A DNA stretch of 64,000 nt from Prochlorococcus sp. AG-347-G22 (GTDB lineage: Bacteria > Cyanobacteriota > Cyanobacteriia > PCC-6307 > Cyanobiaceae), in the NCBI GenBank assembly GCA_003281635.1, contig QCBK01000002.1, forward strand, positions 53,229 through 117,228, read 5' to 3'. The notes under the pieces were generated by a model. It did not search any database, was not told the origin of the DNA, and worked only from the letters and a program-made list of their open reading frames with translations. The number at the start of each line of letters is the position of its first letter. Position 1 is the first letter of the stretch. Positions 42,837-52,945 of the stretch are shown piece by piece. The position numbers and the translations under genes were made by a program.

Positions 42837-45246
42837 TTAACTTACATAACGAATTGGAGCTAATCTGGGATCTAGAATTTTACTTCCTTTATCACCAAAT
42901 TTTACTGCTAAAGATATTTTTTCCCCACTTCCAAAAATATGTATGATTTCACCTTTCCCAAACTTTGAGTGAATTAGCATATCTCCAACTATCCAGCTCT
43001 TCCCTTTGCTGGGACCTGAATATAATTTCCTTACTGCATTTATTGGTTTGTTAACAAATTCATTTGGATTGTTTCGATCAACTCTAGTTAAACGATCAAG
43101 ATGCCAATCTCTTTTAATTGAAGCACCACCAGTTTGTGGTAATTCGCCATCCATTAAATCTTCAGGTATTTCCGAAAGAAATATTGAAGGAATTGTTGCT
43201 TCACGCATTCCGCCCCATAATCTTCTTTCTCTGGCATGACTTAAGAAAACTCTTTCTTTAGCTCTAGTAATACCTACATAGCATAATCTTCTTTCCTCTT
43301 CAAGAAGTGAGGGAGTATCTATTGATCTATGGCTAGGGAAGAGACCTTGTTCTAGCCCAGTGATAAAAACATTTTGAAATTCTAAACCTTTACTATTATG
43401 TAGAGTCATGAGAGTTACAGAGTTAGGATTATTTTTTTTCGTATCATTATCAGTTGTTAAGGCTGCTGTAGAAAGAAATCCCTCTACATCTCCACTTTCT
43501 GTTTCTTCTTCATATTGAGTAGCTGCATTAATTAGTTCTTGTAAGTTATTTCTTCTATCTTCAGATTCTTCAGTCCCACTAGAGAGCAAGTCACTTAAAT
43601 AACCACTTTTTTCCAATATAAGTTGTAGTAGTTGAGCGGGACCTGAATTTTCTAGGTAACATAGTAGGTCATTCATAACTTCAGTAAATTTATTAATTCC
43701 TTTTGATGATCGGCCTATTGTTTCTTCAAGACTTTGCTTATCATTAAGAACCTCCCATAATGGGATATTTAACCTATTAGATAGTTCATTAAGTTTTTGA
43801 ATAGTAGTCTTACCAATTCCTCTTCTAGGAACATTTATGATTCGTAAAAGACTAACGTTATCTGAAGAATTAACCAGAACTTTCAAATATGCTATTGCAT
43901 CTTTAATTTCTCTCCTATCATAAAAACGCAATCCTCCAAAAATTGTATAAGGAATGCGCCATCTTACGAGAGATTCTTCTAATACTCTCGACTGAGCTCT
44001 GGTACGATATAAAATTGCAAAATTTTTCCAAATTGGGTTTTGATTATAGTTATTGAGTGATTTTATTTTATTAGTAATTGCTTCTGCCTCGGAAATTTCA
44101 TCATCACAGCTGAGTAAAGTTAAAAGTTCCCCTTTTTCTTTTGTAGCCTTTAAAACTTTTTCAATTCTTTCAGAGTTGTTTTCAATTAGTGAATTTGCAG
44201 CATCAAGGATATTAGAAGATGACCTGTAATTTTCTTCTAATTTAATTAAAGATGATTTTGTATCGTCTTTGATTGAAGTTTTAAAATCTTCTTGAAAACC
44301 AATTAAAATTCTGAAGTCAGCTGCTCTGAAACTATAAATACTTTGATCAGCATCGCCAACTACAAAAATTGACCGATCTTCCCAATTGAAGAATTTTTTT
44401 GGTTCAGTATTTCCAGCCGTAATTAATTTTATGAGTTCATATTGTGTTCTATTTGTATCTTGATATTCGTCAACTAAAATATGTTTAAATCTTTTGTGCC
44501 AGTAATCTCTGACTATATCATTTTGCCTCAATAAGAAAACAGGCAAAAGTAGAAGGTCATCAAAGTCTAAAGAATTATTTTTTGAGAGCGAAATCCTATA
44601 TCTTTTGTAGGCTTCTGCAACTGTTTTATCAAAATTATTATCTGCTTTTTTCTAAAAGGTCATTAGAAGTTAAGCATTGATTTTTAGCATTACTTATTAA
44701 TCTTTTAATCTTTTTGGGATCATATCTTTTTGGATCAAGATTCATATCTTGACTGATAATTTCTTTTACTAATGTTTGAGAATCTGTTTCATCATAAATT
44801 GAAAATTGCCTTGTCCATTTTAGGCCTTCTGGATCAGTATATTTTTCAATATCATATCTCAGAAGTCTTGAAAATAAAGAATGGAAAGTGCCGATCCAAA
44901 GGTTCTGAAGCCTCTCTCGGTGAACGTTTGTTCTTAATTGATTTTGATCAATTTCTTTGAGAGTTGTCCAAGGCTGACCAAATTGATTAAAAGCTAATTC
45001 TTGGGCTAGAAGAACCTCTAATCTTGCTTTCATTTCTTTAGCAGCTTTGTTAGTGAAAGTGACTGCAAGAATGTTATAGGGATCTATAGAGTTACCTTCA
45101 ATAAGGTTTGCAATTCTGTGAGTAAGAGCCTTAGTTTTTCCGCTACCTGCACCTGCTACAACTAATAGTGGTCCATAAACATGTTTTACTGCTTGAACTT
45201 GTTGATTGTTTAGAGACTTAAAAAGGAAATTGTTGGTTTGAGGCAC
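42837..45246 (-). pseudogene. uvrD: UvrD/PcrA superfamily I DNA helicase, split by a +1 nt frameshift at 44646-44651
   Basis: N-terminal ORF 44638-45246 (Walker A VVAGAGSGKTKALTHRIANLI) ends LLEKSR*; the other frame continues ADNNFDKTVAEAYKRYRISLSKNNSLDFDDLLLLPVFLLRQNDI... into ORF 42837-44546 (VDEYQDTNRTQYELI, GDADQSIYSFRAAD, VTLMTLHNSKGLEF). Deleting one T from the + strand T6 restores a single full-length ORF. Confidence 0.93.
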
Positions 45247-45268
45247 TTTTGGAAGGGTTTTTCAAAAA

Positions 45269-45475
45269 TCAGACTTTACTATGATATTCAGATTCCGTTT
45301 CTAGATCTTCTAACGCTTTTTTTAAATTTATAAGTTCATTATTGTTATTGATTATTTCTTCAAATTTATTTTGAGGCATCTTTAATTTCATACTTCTGTC
45401 TAGAATTTCTTTTTCCAATCTCTTTTTATATGAGGAAATAAGTTCCTTTGATAATTTTAAATCCTGTTGATCCAA
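45269..45475 (-). CDS. Small coiled-coil hypothetical protein (68 aa)
   Basis: Intact ORF upstream of uvrD on the same strand; predicted helical, charged. Confidence 0.5.
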   Translation of the reverse strand: MDQQDLKLSKELISSYKKRLEKEILDRSMKLKMPQNKFEEIINNNNELINLKKALEDLETESEYHSKV

Positions 45476-45653
45476 AACTTTATTAAAAATGTAGTTTTAT
45501 TTTAGCGGAAAAAATTTTTTTATTTGAATTATTTCAACTATCACTTTGGAATGAAGTTATTAATTAAGAAGCGTTGCGTTAAGTTTGAAATTTTATTGTT
45601 TTTACTAGCTTTGTATTATTCTTAAGATCGGTCTTTAAATTTTTACTTCAGGA

Positions 45654-46166
45654 ATGTCAGTTTCAAAGAATAATCAACTATTGTCAGCCGATAAGAAATT
45701 AAATAATTTAAGCAACATAAAAGAATTTATTAATAGCGCGAACTCAAGATTAGATGCAATAACCTCAATAACCAATAATTCACATGCAATCGCAGCAGAC
45801 GCTGTAACAGCAATGATTTGCGAAAATCAAGATTCACTTAATTCAAAAATATCTTTAAATACAACTAACAAGATGTCCATTTGTTTAAGAGATGGAGAAA
45901 TAATCCTAAGGATTGTTACTTATCTTTTAATTTCTAATGACGAATCAGTTTTAGAAAAAAGTTGTTTAAAGGATCTTAAAAATACTTATCTTGCTCTTGG
46001 GGTACCTTTAAGAAACGCGAGAAGGGTTTTTGAATTAATGCGTGATGCAACTATCTCTGATTTGAATTTAACAGTTAAAAATATGCATGGAAACAAAGGC
46101 TTTCTTCTTAAATTAATATCTGAAACAGAGTTTCAATTTGAAAGGATAATTAATCTTTTAAACTAA
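45654..46166 (+). CDS. cpeB: Degenerate phycoerythrin beta subunit
   Basis: 170 aa; [54 protein letters not shown] matches the PE-beta core; C50- and C165-equivalent cysteines absent. Confidence 0.9.
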   Translation: MSVSKNNQLLSADKKLNNLSNIKEFINSANSRLDAITSITNNSHAIAADAVTAMICENQDSLNSKISLNTTNKMSICLRDGEIILRIVTYLLISNDESVLEKSCLKDLKNTYLALGVPLRNARRVFELMRDATISDLNLTVKNMHGNKGFLLKLISETEFQFERIINLLN

Positions 46167-46701
46167 CTAAATTCCTTATCTCTGAAGTATGGGACGTCTG
46201 TATAACTGAGTTATTTTCCAGACTTCTAATAGTAGAAAATCTGGATCTTACATGAGTGGACAAAAAGGAAATTATTTCTTCGGAAACTGTTGATTTATAA
46301 ATAGTTCTAATGTGTAAATTATTTTGTTTATCAACAAAATAATTGGATGATGAAATAAAGGATTCTGTATAACCTTTATTTCTTAAAACAATTCCTGAAT
46401 TTTCATCTTTTGCTAAAAAAATTAGAATAGATTCATCTCCCTCATTGATCTCATCATTGTCCCAATCACTAATAGCTTGCCATTTTATAGAAATGGCTAT
46501 GCTCTCTAGATTTAAACTAAATTTATAATTTTTAAAAATTTCAACGACTTTTTTACTTTTTTTGTTGATATGCTTTATGTGTATTTTACTAGTTGAGTTT
46601 TCAAATTCCTGAAAAGCTAAAGTGTGAGTACTTCTAATAGATTTCCACTCACCTATACTTTTATCAATGAATTGATTAATTATTGTTAGATTCTTCGTCA
46701 A
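46150..46701 (-). CDS. cpeS: CpeS-family phycobiliprotein lyase
   Basis: 183 aa lipocalin-like; [24 protein letters not shown] and convergent overlap with cpeB. Start appears to be TTG at 46701. Confidence 0.82.
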   Translation of the reverse strand: MTKNLTIINQFIDKSIGEWKSIRSTHTLAFQEFENSTSKIHIKHINKKSKKVVEIFKNYKFSLNLESIAISIKWQAISDWDNDEINEGDESILIFLAKDENSGIVLRNKGYTESFISSSNYFVDKQNNLHIRTIYKSTVSEEIISFLSTHVRSRFSTIRSLENNSVIQTSHTSEIRNLVSLKD

Positions 46702-46855
46702 GTTTATCTTCTACGGAATGATTTTCTGCTTTTTGTATCATTCTTACCATTGAATCCACCATTAATCTCTTTGCAGAAGTTACTTTTAATCCAGAAGGAG
46801 TAGTTGATATTTGTTCTCCAGGGCGATCATATGAAGTCGGTCTAAATGGAGTCAT
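46676..46855 (-). CDS. Small hypothetical protein (59 aa) overlapping the cpeS start
   Basis: Reverse translation from ATG 46855: [59 protein letters not shown]; overlaps cpeS by about 26 nt. Confidence 0.65.
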   Translation of the reverse strand: MTPFRPTSYDRPGEQISTTPSGLKVTSAKRLMVDSMVRMIQKAENHSVEDKLDEESNNN

Positions 46856-46972
46856 CTAATAACTTAAAAAATTAATCGATTTATATTCTTGCATGAATCA
46901 TTATTTATATATTTATTGTTTGCGAAAATGTCATATTTTTCTTCTTTGATTACAGAATTATCAACTGTTTTG

Positions 46973-47608
46973 TTATCTAGGCATTTTATTTTTTGCCAAT
47001 CCTGAAATAGTCGCTAAAGCAAACATTCCCAATAGAGCAATCCCTAAAAATAATCCTGCTCCCTGGCTAACTCCAGCTCCTACTGCTACTAGGATAGAGT
47101 CACTGATTAGAAGACTTATTAATAATGCAGGAGTAAATATTTTCCAGCGAGTTCCTCCAATACCAATTGCGTAGCTTAGAAAATCAAAAAGGCCAGTCAT
47201 TAGTAGACCTGTCATAAGAAAGAAATTTTCTTCTAGTTGGTTTTGATTAAAACTTTCAATCTTTCGCATTGCTTTTGGGCCTACTAAATTACGTACAGGA
47301 ACTCGACCATAATTTCTAGCAATAAAGAAAGCAACTTGGCAAAAAACGATATCAGAAAAGATTATAGTCATGTAACCTTTTTGAAATCCTAGTAATGAAC
47401 CAGCTAGCAAAGAATAAGCAGAACTTGGAAGGGCAGGTAAAATAATACTTACTCCTCTAAGGATGAATATTCCAAAAGGAGCCCAAATCCCCATACTTTC
47501 TATTTTGTTCCTTAAAGGTTCAATCCCATAATTTTGAATTAAATAAATCAATACAACAAATATTGCAATGAAAAACACTACTGAGAGAAATTTCTGTAAT
47601 TTATTCAT
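46973..47608 (-). CDS. TVP38/TMEM64 (DedA/SNARE-associated) family membrane protein
   Basis: 211 aa; GIFILRGVSIILPALPSSAYSLLAGSLLGFQKGYMTIIFSDIVFCQVAFFIARNYGR. Confidence 0.85.
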   Translation of the reverse strand: MNKLQKFLSVVFFIAIFVVLIYLIQNYGIEPLRNKIESMGIWAPFGIFILRGVSIILPALPSSAYSLLAGSLLGFQKGYMTIIFSDIVFCQVAFFIARNYGRVPVRNLVGPKAMRKIESFNQNQLEENFFLMTGLLMTGLFDFLSYAIGIGGTRWKIFTPALLISLLISDSILVAVGAGVSQGAGLFLGIALLGMFALATISGLAKNKMPR

Positions 47609-47753
47609 TATTTTTCTAATAATTTTATTGGAAGTAAATTCTTAATTTTAGTATTTGATTCTATCTATAATAGAAATACTAATCAATAAAAATTTTTACA
47701 AATTTTTAATCTAATATTTTCCTCCATAAAAATTTTGTATTCACTATATAGAA

Positions 47754-48173
47754 ATGACTGGTTCTAATAATAAATTCAATTCAATATTATTTAGAAATAT
47801 CATTTATTTAGCCCTTTCGATTATTGTTTCCTTTAATATTTCAATAAAAAAATCAGATGCTTTGCCTCATGAATGGGTTGGAGTCCCTAAAAGTGAATAT
47901 GGAGAACAGTTATGGGATAGGCAAAGTATAAAAAGGAATGAAGACGGGTCTGTGAGAATATTGAGTAAATTTATTCCTAAAACAAAAAGTGAAATTACAA
48001 AGGATATTCTTTATACTATGGATATAAATTGTTTTGAAAAATCATTCAGAGACGTTGATGTCTCTACAGATGAAATAAATAGTAATTTCAATAATTTCGC
48101 TGATTGGCAAGATCCAAATGGAGATGAGCTAATTTTGGGTGTGATTAGTCAAGTCTGCAGATTGGAAAACTAA
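47754..48173 (+). CDS. Hypothetical secreted protein
   Basis: 139 aa with N-terminal hydrophobic signal/anchor; two cysteines near the C-terminal half. Confidence 0.65.
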   Translation: MTGSNNKFNSILFRNIIYLALSIIVSFNISIKKSDALPHEWVGVPKSEYGEQLWDRQSIKRNEDGSVRILSKFIPKTKSEITKDILYTMDINCFEKSFRDVDVSTDEINSNFNNFADWQDPNGDELILGVISQVCRLEN

Positions 48174-48229
48174 AATTTAAAATTTTAGAAATAAATTAAA
48201 AATTAAGTTTAAACATTTCTAGAAAATAT

Positions 48230-48254
48230 AAAACCCCTTCATAGAAGGGGTTTT
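48230..48254. terminator. Bidirectional rho-independent terminator between the secreted protein gene (+) and tRNA-Phe (-)
   Basis: AAAACCCCTTC-ATA-GAAGGGGTTTT, 11 bp perfect stem with A/T flanks. Confidence 0.85.
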
Positions 48255-48259
48255 AAAGG

Positions 48260-48332
48260 TGCCAGGACCCAGATTTGAACTGGGGACACGGCGATTTTCA
48301 GTCGCCTGCTCTACCAACTGAGCTATCCCGGC
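48260..48332 (-). tRNA. tRNA-Phe (anticodon GAA)
   Basis: Reverse complement GCCGGGATAGCTCAGTTGGTAGAGCAGGCGACTGAAAATCGCCGTGTCCCCAGTTCAAATCTGGGTCCTGGCA. Confidence 0.95.
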
Positions 48333-48425
48333 TCTAACCTATATACTTTAAATTAAATTGTGTAGTTTGTGAAACCCTTTTAATTAAAAATTTTATATCT
48401 TTATCAATTATCCTAAAAAAAACTT

Positions 48426-49655
48426 TTATTTTGAGTTAATCGCTAACAAGGCAGTACCAAATGAAGTGGTTTTTTTACATGAAACTATTGGTATATTGAT
48501 AATTTTTTCTCTTATTTTTCTCCACTGAGGGTTTTTTGAACCTCCACCTATGGTAATAATTTTTTTGGGAAGTGAACCTGTTAGCTCGCCTAGTTTTTCC
48601 CATCCTTTCAATTCGATCTTGGCTAGTCCCTCGAATAATGAATGTAAATAAAGTGAGTCGCTTACTGGTCTTGGACCAAGTATTGGCTCTAAATTTGAAT
48701 TATTAATAGGAAATCTCTCTCCTTTACTATTTAGAGGTAAAAGATTTAAAGAAGTGTTTCTTGATGGATTTATTTGTCGACTGAGCTCCTTTATTTCTAA
48801 ATCAGAGAAGAACTGAGACAAGACACCGCATCCTGCGTTTGATGCTCCTCCACATATCCAATGGCCATTTACTTTATGGTTTGTAATGCCTTGTTTTTCA
48901 ATGGGTTGTTCAATAATTTTCTTAACTACAATAGTTGTTCCTAAAACTGTGAGACCATCTTCTTTACATAAACCTGCAGCTATCACACTTGCATTAGAGT
49001 CAGTAGTGCCTGAGATTAATATTAATTTCTTATTCAAGTTAAATCTCTCTGCTAAATCAAAATTCACTTGTCCTATAATTTCCCCACTTTTTATTATTTC
49101 GGGCAGGCATTTTTGCCATGAAGTATTGAGATAACTTTTTGGCCATGATTCTTTTTTTAGATCCCAGCCAAGTTTAAGATTATTTCCTTCTTCTCCATGA
49201 GTCCAATCTTTTAGAAACCAACCAGTGATCCAATCAGATTGATGTCGTAAGAGTATATTTGTCCCATATTGATCTATAAGTTTTAATGCTTTAGCAAGAC
49301 TACTGTATGGAGTTCGCAAATGATCTTCTTTAGAGGTTAACGATTGAAGAAGGATCTTATGTTCATTACATGCTTGGTCATAAGGTATTGCTTCTCCAAT
49401 GGGCTCACCTTTTAAATTGGATGCTGTCAGAGTCCCTGAGGTGCCAGATATTGCCAATTTTTCAAGGTTAATTTTTACTTCAATAGGCAAAGTTTCTAAA
49501 AGATTTTCACAAGAATTGATCCAAGAATTTGGGTTTTTAAAGCTATACAAATAAGGAACTGAATTTGAATATATTAATTTCTTATGAATATTAATTATAG
49601 ATATTCTTGCACCACTGGTCCCAAAATCTAACCCTCCATAAAAATTATCTGGCAT
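48426..49655 (-). CDS. FGGY family carbohydrate kinase
   Basis: 409 aa; GGLDFGTSGARISII, YDQACNEH, GTTDSNASVIAAGLCKEDGLTVLGTTIVV, ITIGGGSKNPQWRKI. Confidence 0.9.
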   Translation of the reverse strand: MPDNFYGGLDFGTSGARISIINIHKKLIYSNSVPYLYSFKNPNSWINSCENLLETLPIEVKINLEKLAISGTSGTLTASNLKGEPIGEAIPYDQACNEHKILLQSLTSKEDHLRTPYSSLAKALKLIDQYGTNILLRHQSDWITGWFLKDWTHGEEGNNLKLGWDLKKESWPKSYLNTSWQKCLPEIIKSGEIIGQVNFDLAERFNLNKKLILISGTTDSNASVIAAGLCKEDGLTVLGTTIVVKKIIEQPIEKQGITNHKVNGHWICGGASNAGCGVLSQFFSDLEIKELSRQINPSRNTSLNLLPLNSKGERFPINNSNLEPILGPRPVSDSLYLHSLFEGLAKIELKGWEKLGELTGSLPKKIITIGGGSKNPQWRKIREKIINIPIVSCKKTTSFGTALLAINSK

Positions 49656-49667
49656 GAAATAATTATT

Positions 49668-50909
49668 TTATAAAAATTCTTTAGACCCCTCTGCTAATTG
49701 GGTTGCTTTTTCTTCTACATTTTCCCAAGGTAGCTCAAGATCTCTTCTGCCAAAATGTCCATATGAAGCCGTCTTTCTGAAAAATTTACCACCCATTTTT
49801 TTTGGTAGATTTCTTAAGTTAAATTCTTTTATAATTGCTGCAGGTCTTAAATCAAAATGCTCTTTTATAAGCTTAGTCAAATTAGCTTGTGAAATGATAC
49901 CAGTATCAAAAGTTTCAACGAGAATAGAAATCGGTTTTGCGACTCCAATTGCATAACTTAGTTGTACTTCTGCTTTCTTTGCCAATTTTGCCTTGACTAT
50001 ACTTTTAGCTACATAACGTGCTGCATACGCGGCTGATCTATCTACTTTTGTGGGATCTTTACCAGAGAATGCTCCTCCTCCGTGCCTTGCATATCCACCA
50101 TAAGTATCTACAATAATTTTTCTGCCAGTAAGACCGGCGTCTCCTTGAGGTCCTCCCACAACAAATTTCCCTGTGGGATTTACCAGGAATCTTGTTTGGT
50201 GAATGTTTGGTTTAATTTCTAAATCTTCAGTAGCAGGAATTACAACATTTTTCCACAAATCTTCTTTTATTCTTTGACGTATTTCTTCTTCATTTATGAT
50301 TCCATCAATCTCGGATTTATGCTGCGTTGAAATTAGAATAGTATTAATAGAAACTGGTACCCCTTTTTTATAATCAATGCTTACTTGCGTTTTACCATCA
50401 GGGAGAAGATAATTAAGGATTTTTTCGTGTCTTACTTTAGCGAGTTGAATTGCTAATCGATGGGCCAAGCTAATCGGTAAGGGCATCAATTCAGGTGTTT
50501 CATCGCATGCATAGCCAAACATTATGCCCTGATCACCAGCCCCTGTATTGTCTTCCAAATCTTCGTTAACATCATCTGCGTTATTTACTCCTTGTGAAAT
50601 ATCTGGTGATTGCTCGTCAAGTGCTACTAAAACAGCACAACTATTTGAGTCAAAACCACCTGCTCTATAGCCTTCATATCCAATTTCTTTAATTACATTT
50701 CTAACAAGCTTTATGTAGTCGACTTTTGCTTTTGAAGTTATTTCTCCAGTAAGTAAACAAAGGCCAGTATTAACTACAGTTTCACATGCAACTCTGCTTT
50801 CTGGATCTTCTGTGAGTAAAGCATCTAAAACCGCGTCACTTATTTGATCACATATTTTGTCAGGATGACCTTCAGTTACGGATTCCGAAGTGAAAATGAA
50901 ATCACTCAT
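49668..50909 (-). CDS. metK: S-adenosylmethionine synthetase
   Basis: 413 aa; [62 protein letters not shown]. Confidence 0.98.
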   Translation of the reverse strand: MSDFIFTSESVTEGHPDKICDQISDAVLDALLTEDPESRVACETVVNTGLCLLTGEITSKAKVDYIKLVRNVIKEIGYEGYRAGGFDSNSCAVLVALDEQSPDISQGVNNADDVNEDLEDNTGAGDQGIMFGYACDETPELMPLPISLAHRLAIQLAKVRHEKILNYLLPDGKTQVSIDYKKGVPVSINTILISTQHKSEIDGIINEEEIRQRIKEDLWKNVVIPATEDLEIKPNIHQTRFLVNPTGKFVVGGPQGDAGLTGRKIIVDTYGGYARHGGGAFSGKDPTKVDRSAAYAARYVAKSIVKAKLAKKAEVQLSYAIGVAKPISILVETFDTGIISQANLTKLIKEHFDLRPAAIIKEFNLRNLPKKMGGKFFRKTASYGHFGRRDLELPWENVEEKATQLAEGSKEFL

Positions 50910-51045
50910 TTAGAAATAATTTTGAAATTAGAGTTTATCCTAAGTTAGACTATCGTTACAAATCAATGATTGTAAATTAAAAAATAATTGTACTGGAATA
51001 AAGCGCTCCAAATTCGGATATTCGTGCACAAAAAAATAAGTCAAT

Positions 51046-52137
51046 TTATGCTGTTTCAGATGCAGCGGTCGTGACCTCTTCGTTATCGTCAGTTTGTTCA
51101 AATAACATTTGTTTGTATTTCGCAGCCATTTCTTCAGCTTTACTAAAAACTTTTTGAGGGTCTGTTAACATATCTCCTGGTTCAGGTTCAAGTGCTTTAG
51201 TGGATAATGAAATTCGTCCTCTTTCTGAATCGAGGTCAATTATCATAACTTTCATTTGGTCACTAACATTTAAAATATTATGGGGAGTCTCAATATGTTC
51301 GTGACTAATCTCGGAAATGTGCAATAGACCACTGACTCCACCAATATCGATGAAGGCTCCATAAGGTTTGATACCTTTTACTGAACCAACAACAACTTCG
51401 CCTACCTCAAGTCTGTTCATTTTTTTCTCGACCAAAGCTCTTCTATGACTTAGTACTAATCTATTTCTCTCTTCATCAACTTCAAGGAATTTTAAAGGTA
51501 AATATTCACCTTCTAAGTCATCTTTCAGTTTTCGAGCACTTATATGAGAGCCCGGGATGAAACCTCTCAAGCCTTCTACCCTTACAAGAGCTCCACCTCG
51601 GTTTGTTGCAAAAACTTCAGAATATATAGTGGCATCTTCTTTTTGGAGTTGTCTGACCCTTTCCCATGCTCTTTGATATTCAATTCTTCTAATGGAGAGG
51701 GCTAATTGGCCATCTTCATTTTCCTCACTCATTATGAAAAATTCTCTATTTTCAGAGGGTTGTAAAACATCATTAAGTCCTTCAACTCTATTTATTGAAA
51801 CCTCCTGAACAGGCATAAAAGCCGCTGTTTTTGCACCTATATCAATCATTGCTCCTTTGGGCTCAAGAGCAAAGACGGTACCTTTAACTAGATCGCCAGG
51901 CTTGAAGTTATAGTCATATTTACCTAAAAGTGATGCGAATTCTTCTTGTGTGAATCCTGCGTTGTCAAAATCGGTATTTGTTCTGCTAGAGGAAGAATCT
52001 GCTGAAGGTATATCGCTCTTCTCGAATGATAAATCTTCCTCATTTTGGGATGCCGAATCATTATCTAACTCAGACGAATTTTTAATTTCTTGATCCTCAG
52101 AAAGTTCTTTAATGGTTTGGGAAGAATTTTCGTTCAT
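51046..52137 (-). CDS. rpsA: 30S ribosomal protein S1
   Basis: 363 aa; repeated S1 motifs: GDLVKGTVFALEPKGAMIDIGAKTAAFMP, VGSVKGIKPYGAFIDIGGVSGLLHISEISHEHI. Confidence 0.95.
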   Translation of the reverse strand: MNENSSQTIKELSEDQEIKNSSELDNDSASQNEEDLSFEKSDIPSADSSSSRTNTDFDNAGFTQEEFASLLGKYDYNFKPGDLVKGTVFALEPKGAMIDIGAKTAAFMPVQEVSINRVEGLNDVLQPSENREFFIMSEENEDGQLALSIRRIEYQRAWERVRQLQKEDATIYSEVFATNRGGALVRVEGLRGFIPGSHISARKLKDDLEGEYLPLKFLEVDEERNRLVLSHRRALVEKKMNRLEVGEVVVGSVKGIKPYGAFIDIGGVSGLLHISEISHEHIETPHNILNVSDQMKVMIIDLDSERGRISLSTKALEPEPGDMLTDPQKVFSKAEEMAAKYKQMLFEQTDDNEEVTTAASETA

Positions 52138-52245
52138 TTGTTCTATCGCAGACTACCTAAGGTAGTTAGAAAGGAATGCTACTAGCCTGCAAACCAATAG
52201 CAAAAGCATTTGTGTTATGTATTCTACACTTAAAGATGCTGAATT

Positions 52246-52725
52246 TTATGAAATTGAAGCTAATTGGTTTTTTGAACTTCCTTTTAGAGATTCAAGGGTA
52301 GAAATAAAATCTTTTACCCCATTAAATTTTCTGTAAACTGAGGCGTATCTTATATATGCGACTTCGTTTTCTTTCCTAAGATTTTTAAGTATTAACTCCC
52401 CGATTTGTGAGGATTTTATATCTTTATTAGAGTCTTGAACAATTTGTGATTCAATTCCATCTACAAAATTAATAATTGCTTCACTACTGAAATTAGTCTT
52501 TTCGCAAGCTCTTGATATACCAGTAAATAACTTTTGTTTATCAAATAATTCTCTGCTACCATCTTTTTTAATAATGGAAACTGGCATAGTTTCCACCCGT
52601 TCATAAGTTGTAAATCTAAAGCTGCAATTTAAGCACTCTCTTCTTCTTCGAACACTTTTACCACTATCAGCAGATCTTGATTCCAAAACTCTGCTATCTG
52701 TGTTTTGACAGGTTGGACACTGCAT
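52246..52725 (-). CDS. nrdR: Transcriptional repressor NrdR
   Basis: 159 aa; [45 protein letters not shown]. Confidence 0.97.
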   Translation of the reverse strand: MQCPTCQNTDSRVLESRSADSGKSVRRRRECLNCSFRFTTYERVETMPVSIIKKDGSRELFDKQKLFTGISRACEKTNFSSEAIINFVDGIESQIVQDSNKDIKSSQIGELILKNLRKENEVAYIRYASVYRKFNGVKDFISTLESLKGSSKNQLASIS

Positions 52726-52785
52726 GTGGTGAAATAAGTTGCACTTTAACTCTAATAGTAGAGTAATATTTTAATTATGAAAAGT

Positions 52786-52818
52786 AAAAAAAACCTCTTG
52801 TTAAGGAGGTTTTTTTTA
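52786..52818 (-). terminator. Rho-independent terminator downstream of psbB-psbT
   Basis: AAAAAAAACCTC...GAGGTTTTTTTT inverted repeat between psbT and nrdR. Confidence 0.7.
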
Positions 52819-52823
52819 TTTGT

Positions 52824-52922
52824 TCATTTTCTATCGAATTTAGGTGGGTCTCTAAAGGCGACAGCAAAGAATAAAGTAACAACTGCGAGAGTTAGAATAA
52901 GAACGTAAGCGAAAGCTTCCAT
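52824..52922 (-). CDS. psbT: Photosystem II protein PsbT (32 aa)
   Basis: Reverse translation [32 protein letters not shown]. Confidence 0.97.
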   Translation of the reverse strand: MEAFAYVLILTLAVVTLFFAVAFRDPPKFDRK

Positions 52923-52945
52923 AAGATTAAATAATAAAGTTAATT

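Noticed and set aside
44620-44660. Programmed -1 ribosomal frameshift at A6 in uvrD
   Set aside because: The downstream uvrD frame needs one nucleotide removed (+1 shift); the -1 frame terminates before the conserved helicase region, so a mutation, error or transcriptional slippage is more plausible.
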